Shown here: in pieces, positions 51,033 to 57,951 of the stretch
Layout of the letters: each line of letters starts with the position of its first letter
Numbering within the stretch: the stretch's first letter is position 1
NCBI RefSeq assembly: GCF_035989285.1
Contig: NZ_CP108513.1
Span: 1,922,001-1,986,000, forward strand
Reading direction: 5' to 3'
DNA from: Streptomyces sp. NBC_01235
GTDB taxonomy: Bacteria; Actinomycetota; Actinomycetes; Streptomycetales; Streptomycetaceae
DNA: 64,000 bases
Translations under genes and position numbers: made by a program
The notes under the pieces: generated by a model
Told to the model about the DNA's origin: nothing
The model's input: only the letters and a program-made list of their open reading frames with translations
Databases searched by the model: none

Positions 51033-52451
51033 ATGACTCGAGACATGTCTGATGTGACGCGCGCGAAGCGCGGACGCCCTGTGCACCACTGGCGGCGGGA
51101 CGTGGTGGAACTCGCCGCGCTCTTCACGGCCGTCGCGGTGGCCGACGGCGTGGCGAACCTGGTGGGGCACGGCCCCGACGGGCCGGCACTGCTGACCGTC
51201 TCCGCCGCCCTGCTCGTCGCCACGGCCGGGTTCCACACATGGTGGGCACGCCGCCACGGTCACGCGCCGCCGACGGGCGATACCGATACCCGGCCACGCT
51301 CCGGGGAGCCGCAGGCCGGGCCGTCCGAGCTCCCCTCCGGGGTCACCGAGGAGAGCGCCCTGTGGCGGATGCGGACGACCGTGAAGGACGCCCCGGGGTC
51401 GCTGGCCGCGCTGTGCGCGGCGCTCGCCGGCCACCGGGTGGACATCCTGAGCCTGCAGACGCACCCGCTGGGCGAGGACACGGTGGACGAGTTCCTGCTG
51501 CGCGCCCCGGCTTCCCTCGCGGCAGCCGAGATCACCCGCGCCGTCGCGCGGGCGGGCGGCTCGGGCACCTGGATCGAGCGGGCCGACGCCCACGATCTGG
51601 TGGACGCACCCACCCGAATCCTGGGCCTGGCCACCCGTACCGCCCTCGACGCGGCCGAACTGCCGCTCGCACTGAGGCAGTTGCTCGGCCGATGCACGAT
51701 CCGCTCACTGCCCGCCGCGGCCGGGAGCGGCGGCCGGGGACCGCAGGGCGTACCCGTGGAGGGCGTGCTGGAGGAGACCGTGATGCGTCTGCGGGCGCCG
51801 GAAGGCGGAGTGATCACCGTGGAGCGGCCGTACCTGCCGTTCACTCCGACCGAGTTCGCACGCGCACGTGCCCTGGTGGAGCTCGACGCGCGGCTCGGGC
51901 CGCGGGTTCCGCTCGGCCAGGACGTGCTGACGCTGCCCGAGGGCAACGACATCACCGTGCGCCGGGCCGACACCGGTGACCTTCAGGCGGCGAAGGCGAT
52001 GCAGGAGCGGTGCTCGGCGCGCACGCTGGGGATGCGCTACCACGGTCCCGTCGGCGACACCGACCGCTACCTCAACCACCTGCTCAGCCCCCGTTTCGGC
52101 CAGACCCTGGCCGTGCAGACACCGTCCGGCCGCATCGTCGGCCTCGGCCATCTGCTGTGGGACGGCGACGAGACGGAGGTCGCGCTGCTGATCGAGGACC
52201 AGTGGCAGCGCCGCGGCATCGGCTCCGAACTGCTCGGCCGACTGGTGGCGATGGCCGTCGAGGCGGGCTGCGAGAGCGTGTACGCGGTGACGCAGGCCTC
52301 CAACACCGGCATGGTCGCCGCCATGCGCGGCCTCGGCCTGCCCCTCGACTACCAGATCGAGGAGGGGACACTCGTGATCACCGCGCGTCTGGAGAAGAGC
52401 GCGGCGCGCGAGACGTCCCAGCGGTACGGGGAGCGCGTCACACGCGACTGA
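51033..52451 (+). CDS. ACT-GNAT fusion protein with an N-terminal membrane segment
   Basis: From ATG 51033 the protein has 472 residues. A hydrophobic pair lies at about 25-70 (VELAALFTAVAVADGVANLV and ALLTVSAALLVATAGFHTWW). An ACT-type domain covers about 110-165 (WRMRTTVKDAPGSLAALCAALAGHRVDILSLQTHP). A GNAT acetyltransferase lies in the last 170 residues (ITVRRADTGDLQAAKAMQERC, EVALLIEDQWQRRGIGSELLGRL as the acetyl-CoA loop). ACT domains bind amino acids, so amino-acid-controlled acetylation is the natural guess. An AT-rich promoter region precedes it (50838-51032). Confidence 0.85.
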   Translation: MTRDMSDVTRAKRGRPVHHWRRDVVELAALFTAVAVADGVANLVGHGPDGPALLTVSAALLVATAGFHTWWARRHGHAPPTGDTDTRPRSGEPQAGPSELPSGVTEESALWRMRTTVKDAPGSLAALCAALAGHRVDILSLQTHPLGEDTVDEFLLRAPASLAAAEITRAVARAGGSGTWIERADAHDLVDAPTRILGLATRTALDAAELPLALRQLLGRCTIRSLPAAAGSGGRGPQGVPVEGVLEETVMRLRAPEGGVITVERPYLPFTPTEFARARALVELDARLGPRVPLGQDVLTLPEGNDITVRRADTGDLQAAKAMQERCSARTLGMRYHGPVGDTDRYLNHLLSPRFGQTLAVQTPSGRIVGLGHLLWDGDETEVALLIEDQWQRRGIGSELLGRLVAMAVEAGCESVYAVTQASNTGMVAAMRGLGLPLDYQIEEGTLVITARLEKSAARETSQRYGERVTRD

Positions 52452-52496
52452 CACGGAACGCGTGAAGGGCCCGGCGGGTGAACCGCCGGGCCTTCT

Positions 52497-53708
52497 TCAC
52501 ACCGTGACGGACGCCGCCACCGCCCCCGACGCCCCCAACGCCCCCAACGCCCCCGCGAGATCCCCCCACAGATCCTCGACGTCCTCCAGCCCGACCGACA
52601 GCCGCAGCAGCCGGTCGCTCACGCCCGCGCCCCTGCGCTCCTCCGCGTCCACGATGCGGTGGCTGATGGACGCCGGGTGCTGGATGAGCGTGTCGACGCT
52701 GCCGAGGCTGACGGCCGGGGTGATCAGGCGGACGCCCGCGATCACCTCGTGCGGATCGCCGTCCACCTCGAAGGCGATCATCGCGCCGCCGATGCGCGGA
52801 TAGTGGACGCGGGCGACACGCGGGTCGGCGGCCAGTCGCCGGGCCAGTTCGGCGGCGGTCGCCGAAGCGGCCCGCACCCGCACCGGAAGCGTCGACAGGC
52901 CGCGCAGCAGCAGATAGCCGGCCAGCGGATGCAGTACGCCGCCGGTGGCGAATCGTATCTGCCGCAGCCGCCCGGCGAACTCCTCGTCGCAGGCCACCAC
53001 GCCCCCCAGCACGTCCCCGTGGCCGCCCAGGTACTTGGTGGCGCTGTGCAGGACGAGTCGCGCGCCCTGCTCGGCGGGGCGTTGCAGCACGGGCGTGGCG
53101 AAGGTGTTGTCGGCGAGCAGCGGGACCGAACCGCAGGCGTGGGCGACGGCCCGCAGGTCGACCTCGGCGAGGGTCGGGTTGGCCGGCGACTCGACCATCA
53201 CCAGGCCGGTGTCCGGGCGCAGCGCGTCGGCGATGCCCGCCGGGTCGGTCCAGGTGACCTCCGAGCCGAGCAGACCGGCCGTCAGCAGGTGGTCGCTGCA
53301 GCCGTAGAGGGGGCGTACGGCGACGACGTGCCGCAGGCCCATCGCGGAGCGCGCGAGCAGTACCGCGCTCAGCGCTGCCATCCCGCTCGCGAAGGCGACG
53401 GCGCCGTCGGTGCCCTCCAGCCGGGCGAGGGCCGTCTCGAAGCGGGCGACCGTCGGGTTGCCCAGCCGCCCGTAGACGGGCGTGCCGTCCGGCTCCGCTC
53501 CGGTGGCGGCGAACGCGTCGATGCGGGCGGCCTCTGCACGGCTGTCGTACGAGGGATAGGTGGTGGACAGGTCGATCGGCGGGGCGTGCAGGCCCTGCCG
53601 GGCCAGGTCGTCCCGCCCGGCGTGCACGGCCTCGGTGGCCAGTGCGCGGGGCGCTCCAGACGTACGTACACCGTTGTACGTGTGCGTGCTCGCAGCGGTT
53701 GAGTCCAT
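52497..53708 (-). CDS. trans-sulfuration PLP enzyme (cystathionine gamma-synthase/lyase or methionine gamma-lyase type)
   Basis: From ATG 53708 the protein has 403 residues. The Cys/Met metabolism PLP signature is present with the Schiff-base Lys in LVLHSATKYLGGHGDVLGG, cofactor-binding FASGMAALSAVL, YGRLGNPTV and LLADNTFATPVL. The family cleaves or forms C-S bonds of cystathionine, methionine or homocysteine; the exact substrate cannot be read. It is divergent from an Lrp/AsnC regulator with palindromic DNA between, so amino-acid control is likely. Confidence 0.9.
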   Translation of the reverse strand: MDSTAASTHTYNGVRTSGAPRALATEAVHAGRDDLARQGLHAPPIDLSTTYPSYDSRAEAARIDAFAATGAEPDGTPVYGRLGNPTVARFETALARLEGTDGAVAFASGMAALSAVLLARSAMGLRHVVAVRPLYGCSDHLLTAGLLGSEVTWTDPAGIADALRPDTGLVMVESPANPTLAEVDLRAVAHACGSVPLLADNTFATPVLQRPAEQGARLVLHSATKYLGGHGDVLGGVVACDEEFAGRLRQIRFATGGVLHPLAGYLLLRGLSTLPVRVRAASATAAELARRLAADPRVARVHYPRIGGAMIAFEVDGDPHEVIAGVRLITPAVSLGSVDTLIQHPASISHRIVDAEERRGAGVSDRLLRLSVGLEDVEDLWGDLAGALGALGASGAVAASVTV

Positions 53709-53768
53709 GAACCGCAGGGTGAACATCGAACGGGTCACATGGTGCGAACACCGTGCTACGTTCGACCA
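53709..53768. promoter_or_regulatory. divergent operator region with nested palindromes
   Basis: GGTG-CGAA-CACC (53741-53752) lies inside an outer pair TCGAAC (53726-53731) and GTTCGA (53760-53765). The 60-bp space between the PLP enzyme and the Lrp gene is where Lrp proteins usually bind. Confidence 0.6.
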
Positions 53769-54260
53769 ATGGCCGAATCTGTCGTACTTGACCCGGTCGA
53801 TCTCCAGCTGCTGCGGCTGCTGCAGAACGACGCCCGGACAACCTACCGGGACCTCGCGGCGCAGGTCGGCGTCGCGCCGTCGACGTGCCTGGACCGGGTG
53901 ACGCGGCTGCGCCGCTCCGGCGTGATCCTCGGGCATCAGCTGCGGCTCGATCCGGCCAAGCTGGGGCGCGGCCTGCAGGCGCTGCTGTCCGTGCAGGTCA
54001 GGCCGCACCGACGGGAGCTGGTGGGGCCGTTCGTGGAGCGGATCCGGGCGCTGCCGGAGGCGCTGACCGTCTTCCACCTCACCGGGCCCGACGACTATCT
54101 CGTCCATGTCGCCGTCGCGGACATGGCGGATCTGCAGCGGCTGGTGCTCGACGAGTTCACGGCACGGCGGGAGGTGGCCCGCGTCGAGACGCGGCTGATC
54201 TTCCAGCAGTGGGAGTGCGGACCGCTGCTGCCGCCGACGGTTTCGGGACAAACGCCATGA
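53769..54260 (+). CDS. Lrp/AsnC-family regulator (first)
   Basis: The 163-residue protein starts at ATG 53769. The AsnC helix-turn-helix is at about 10-60 (LDPVDLQLLRLLQNDARTTYRDLAAQVGVAPSTCLDRVTRLRRSGVI). A RAM-type ligand domain follows (LLSVQVRPHRRELVGPFVERIRAL...DDYLVHVAV). It is divergent from the trans-sulfuration enzyme and most likely regulates it in response to an amino acid. Confidence 0.93.
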   Translation: MAESVVLDPVDLQLLRLLQNDARTTYRDLAAQVGVAPSTCLDRVTRLRRSGVILGHQLRLDPAKLGRGLQALLSVQVRPHRRELVGPFVERIRALPEALTVFHLTGPDDYLVHVAVADMADLQRLVLDEFTARREVARVETRLIFQQWECGPLLPPTVSGQTP

Positions 54261-54293
54261 CGTGCGGCGCCGCCGCGTACGAGGATGGGGCGC

Positions 54294-56009
54294 ATGTCAC
54301 AGACCAACAGCCCGCTGCCCCGCGAGGTCGCCGACGCCTACGTCGACGATCTCATCGCCCTCGACCCGGTGACCGGTACCTACCTCGGCGTGCAGGAGAG
54401 TTCGAGCCGGCTGCCCGACCTCTCGCCCACCGGCCAGGAGGCGCTCGCGCGGCTCGCGCGGGACACCCTGGTGAAGCTCGACGAGGCGGAGCGCAGGCCC
54501 GGCGCGGACAGTGACATCGAGCGCCGGTGCGCGCGTCTGCTGCGCGAGCGCCTGACCGCGGAACTCGCTGTGCACGAGGCCGACGAGGGCCTGCGTTCGG
54601 TCGGCAACATGGGCACGCCCGCGCACCACGTGCGCGAGGTGTTCACCGTGACGCCCACGCAGACCGAGGAGGACTGGGCGGCGATCGCCGAGCGGCTGCG
54701 CGCGGTGCCGGCGGCCCTCGCGGGCTATCGGGAGTCCCTGGCCCTCGGCCTGGAGCGCAAGCTGTACGCGGCGCCGCGGCCCACCGCCACGTTCGTCGAA
54801 CAGCTCACTCAGTGGTCGGACACGGACGGCGCGGGCCGCGGCTGGTTCGAGGACTTCGTGGCCTCCGGAACCGAGTCTCTGTCCGACGCACTGCCCGAGG
54901 CGCTGCGCGCCGAGCTGGACGAGGCGGCCCGCGCGGCGACCGCGGCGGTCGTGGAGCTGCGGGACTGGATGCGCGACGTGTACGCGCCGACGGCCGAGGG
55001 CGCGCCGAACACCGTCGGCCGGGAGCGGTACGCCCGCTGGTCGCGCTACTACAACGGCACCGACCTCGACCTCGACGAGGCGTACGCGTACGGCTGGGCT
55101 GAGTACCACCGGCTGCTCGCCGCGATGAAGGAGGAGGCCGAGAAGATCCTGCCGGGCGCGGACACGCCCTGGGTGGCGCTGGCCCACCTCGACGAGCACG
55201 GCAAGCACATCGAGGGCGTCGACGAGGTCCGCGACTGGTTGCAGGGCCTGATGGACCAGGCGATCGACGCGCTCGACGGCACCCACTTCGAACTCGCCGA
55301 GCGGGTACGGAAGGTGGAGTCGCGGATCGCCCCGGCCGGCAGTGCCGCCGCCCCCTACTACACGGCCCCGTCGGAGGACTTCTCGCGTCCGGGCCGTACC
55401 TGGCTGCCGACGATGGGGCAGACCCGCTTCCCGGTGTACGACCTCGTCTCCACCTGGTACCACGAGGGCGTCCCCGGCCATCACCTCCAGCTCGCGCAGT
55501 GGACGCACGTCGCCGCGGACCTCTCCCGCTACCAGGCCTCCATCGGGATGGTCAGCGCCAACGCCGAGGGCTGGGCGCTGTACGCGGAGCGGCTGATGGA
55601 CGAGCTCGGCTTCCTCACGGACGCGGAGCAGCGGCTCGGCTACCTGGACGCGCAGATGATGCGGGCGGTCCGGGTCATCGTGGACATCGGCATGCACCTG
55701 GAGCTGGAGATCCCGGCGGACTCCCCGTTCCACCCGGGCGAGCGCTGGACTCCAGAGCTGGCCCAGGAGTTCTTCGGCGCGCACAGCAGCCGCCCGGCGG
55801 ACTTCGTCGAGAGCGAGCTGACCCGCTACCTGACCATCCCCGGCCAGGCGATCGGCTACAAGCTCGGCGAACGGGCCTGGCTGCTGGGCCGGGAGAAGGC
55901 GCGCGAGCTCCACGGCGACGCCTTCGACCTCAAGTCCTGGCACATGGCGGCCCTTTCGCAGGGGTCGCTGGGGCTCGACGACCTGGTGGACGAGCTGGCG
56001 CGGCTCTGA
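54294..56009 (+). CDS. DUF885-family putative metallopeptidase
   Basis: From ATG 54294 (GAGGATG upstream) the protein has 571 residues, the usual DUF885 length. It contains the HExxxGH-like motif STWYHEGVPGHHLQLAQ near residue 390, IGMVSANAEGWALYAERLMDE (possible third ligand Glu) and PGQAIGYKLGE. There is no signal peptide, so it is probably cytoplasmic. A peptidase-type zinc enzyme is inferred from the motif. Confidence 0.88.
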   Translation: MSQTNSPLPREVADAYVDDLIALDPVTGTYLGVQESSSRLPDLSPTGQEALARLARDTLVKLDEAERRPGADSDIERRCARLLRERLTAELAVHEADEGLRSVGNMGTPAHHVREVFTVTPTQTEEDWAAIAERLRAVPAALAGYRESLALGLERKLYAAPRPTATFVEQLTQWSDTDGAGRGWFEDFVASGTESLSDALPEALRAELDEAARAATAAVVELRDWMRDVYAPTAEGAPNTVGRERYARWSRYYNGTDLDLDEAYAYGWAEYHRLLAAMKEEAEKILPGADTPWVALAHLDEHGKHIEGVDEVRDWLQGLMDQAIDALDGTHFELAERVRKVESRIAPAGSAAAPYYTAPSEDFSRPGRTWLPTMGQTRFPVYDLVSTWYHEGVPGHHLQLAQWTHVAADLSRYQASIGMVSANAEGWALYAERLMDELGFLTDAEQRLGYLDAQMMRAVRVIVDIGMHLELEIPADSPFHPGERWTPELAQEFFGAHSSRPADFVESELTRYLTIPGQAIGYKLGERAWLLGREKARELHGDAFDLKSWHMAALSQGSLGLDDLVDELARL

Positions 56010-56081
56010 GAAACGGTGCGGGCCGGAGGGCGGCGGAAATCCGCTGTCCTCCGGCCCGCGCGTACGCCACTCTCGTCTCTC

Positions 56082-56876
56082 ATGAGCACGCCCCGAACCC
56101 TCTTCCTCTCCCCCCGCGTCACCGCGACCGGCCACGCCCTGGCGGACGCGGCACGGCGGCGCGGGGCACATGCCGAGACCCTGCGGGAGTGGCGCGTGCC
56201 CGAACCGTGGCGCCGGGCCGAGGGCGCCTCCCTGTACGCCGGTCCGCTGTTCGCGGACGCCGTGGCTCGGGAGTTGGGGCTCGGCCTGCTGGAGGCGCCA
56301 AAGGACTGGCTGGCCCGGCTGCCGCGCGAACTCACCCTGCGGGACATCGAGTTCAGCACGATCGCCCAGGCGTGGCGGCTGCGGCGCCCCGCGTTCGTGA
56401 AGCCCCCGAACGACAAGAGCTTCCCGGCCCGCGTCTACCCGGACGGCAGCGGGCTGCCGGGGCCGGACGCCGTCGACGGCACGGAACCGGTGCTGGTCAG
56501 CGACATCGTGACGTTCGCCGTGGAGTTCCGGCTGTTTCTGCTGGACGGCGAGGTGCGCACCGGCAGCCGGTACGCGACCCGGGGCGCCCTGGACGTCGCC
56601 CCGCTGGAGCGGGACCCGCGCCGCGCCGAGGTGCTGGCGTTCGCCGAGCGGCTGGCCGGGACGGGACTGCCGAGCGCCATCGTGGTGGACGTCGGTCTGG
56701 TCGACCGCTCCGGGTGGGCGGTCGTGGAGGCCAACGCCGCCTGGGCCAGCGGGCATTACGCGTGCGACGCGGACGCCGCGCTGGACGTCGTCCTGCACGC
56801 GGCACGCCCCGAGGGCGAGTTCGGGGAAGCGGACCGCCGTTTCCTGCGTCGGGCGCCGGAGGTGGTACGGGACTGA
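56082..56876 (+). CDS. ATP-grasp-domain protein
   Basis: From ATG 56082 the protein has 264 residues. An ATP-grasp-like fold is suggested by PAFVKPPNDKSFPARVY (Lys for ATP), VLVSDIVTFAVEFRLFLLDGEV, and VVDVGLVDRSGWAVVEANAAWASGHYACD (metal-binding Glu/Asn). This is the DUF4343 type of ATP-grasp ligases. The substrate is unknown. It converges on the rhodanese gene. Confidence 0.8.
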   Translation: MSTPRTLFLSPRVTATGHALADAARRRGAHAETLREWRVPEPWRRAEGASLYAGPLFADAVARELGLGLLEAPKDWLARLPRELTLRDIEFSTIAQAWRLRRPAFVKPPNDKSFPARVYPDGSGLPGPDAVDGTEPVLVSDIVTFAVEFRLFLLDGEVRTGSRYATRGALDVAPLERDPRRAEVLAFAERLAGTGLPSAIVVDVGLVDRSGWAVVEANAAWASGHYACDADAALDVVLHAARPEGEFGEADRRFLRRAPEVVRD

Positions 56877-56892
56877 CCGGTCGACTCGGCTG

Positions 56893-57372
56893 TCAGCAGC
56901 CGCAGTTCTCCGCGTCCACAGGAGCTGTGAGCGAGTCCGCGTCGCGCCGCTCGCGGGCCTCCCAGGTCTCGTACTCGAAGCCCTCACGCACCCAGTACTC
57001 GAAGCCGCCGAGCATCTCCTTGACCTGGTAGCCGAGTTCGGCAAGCGCGAGGGCGGCACGGGTGGCGCCGTTGCAGCCGGGGCCCCAGCAGTACGTCACG
57101 ACGGGCATGTCTGGGTCGAGGAGTTGTTCGGCCTGCTCGGGGATGAGCGCGGTGGGCAGGTGGACGGCTCCCGGGATGTGCCCCTGGTCCCAGGACTCGG
57201 TGGAGCGGGAGTCCAGGACGACGAAGCCGGGGTCGCCGCCGGCGGCGAGGGCCGCGGCCACGTCGGAGACGTCGGCGTGGAAGACGAGGCTCGCCCGGAA
57301 GTGGGCGACGGCCTCGGCCGGGGCGGCCGGGCCGACCCGCAGGACGGGGTTGACGGTGGTCGTGACGGACAT
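56893..57372 (-). CDS. rhodanese-like sulfurtransferase
   Basis: The 159-residue single-domain protein has FVVLDSRSTESWDQGHIPGAVHLP and an active-site loop TYCWGPGCNGA with a catalytic cysteine, then GFEYWVREGFEYETW. It ends in Cys-Gly-Cys. The extra cysteines (WGPGC and C-terminal CGC) suggest redox or metal sensitivity. It is divergent from a second Lrp/AsnC gene. Confidence 0.9.
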   Translation of the reverse strand: MSVTTTVNPVLRVGPAAPAEAVAHFRASLVFHADVSDVAAALAAGGDPGFVVLDSRSTESWDQGHIPGAVHLPTALIPEQAEQLLDPDMPVVTYCWGPGCNGATRAALALAELGYQVKEMLGGFEYWVREGFEYETWEARERRDADSLTAPVDAENCGC

Positions 57373-57504
57373 GACGGGACCTTCCGCAGCGGTTCTGACT
57401 GGTTTCCGACAACCAGAAATCTACGGCCGGTGATCCTCTCCTTGAAGGGGCATTCCACGGCATTGACCTTGTGCCGCCAGGGATTCCCCTGCAATCTTTC
57501 GCCC

Positions 57505-57951
57505 ATGACCGCGTATTCCCCGGACGCCATCGACTGGCGCATTCTCGAGGTCCTCCAGCGCGAGGGCCGGGCCAGTTTCGCCGACCTGGCGCGTGCCGTG
57601 GCGATGTCGGCGAGCGCCGTCACCGAGCGGGTGCGGCGGCTGGAGGAGGCGGGCGTCATCCAGGGATACGCGGCCGTCGTGGACCCCGAGCGGCTGGGGC
57701 TGCCGATCCTGGCGTTCGTGCGGCTGCGCTATCCCCACGGCAACTACAAGCCGTTCCACGACCTGGTGGCCGTCACACCCGAGATCCTGGAGGCGCACCA
57801 TGTGACGGGCGACGACTGCTTCGTGATCAAGGTCGCCGCCCGTTCGATGCGTCACCTGGAGGAGGTGTCGGGGAAGATCGGCGCGCTGGGGTCGGTCACC
57901 ACCAGCGTCGTCTACTCCTCACCGCTGCCCCGGCGCCCGCTCGGTCACTGA
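57505..57951 (+). CDS. Lrp/AsnC-family regulator (second)
   Basis: From ATG 57505 the protein has 148 residues. AsnC helix-turn-helix (IDWRILEVLQREGRASFADLARAVAMSASAVTERVRRLEEAGVI) and RAM domain (LAFVRLRYPHGNYKPFHDLV...DCFVIKVAARSMRHLEEV) are complete. It is divergent from the rhodanese gene, so a sulfur or cysteine signal is a reasonable guess. The end overlaps the convergent sbcC end by 7 bp. Confidence 0.93.
   Translation: MTAYSPDAIDWRILEVLQREGRASFADLARAVAMSASAVTERVRRLEEAGVIQGYAAVVDPERLGLPILAFVRLRYPHGNYKPFHDLVAVTPEILEAHHVTGDDCFVIKVAARSMRHLEEVSGKIGALGSVTTSVVYSSPLPRRPLGH

Noticed and set aside
54297..57059. 920-codon minus-strand frame opposite DUF885 and the ATP-grasp gene
   Set aside because: Shadow of real plus-strand genes; low-complexity Arg/Gly/Val composition and no domain.
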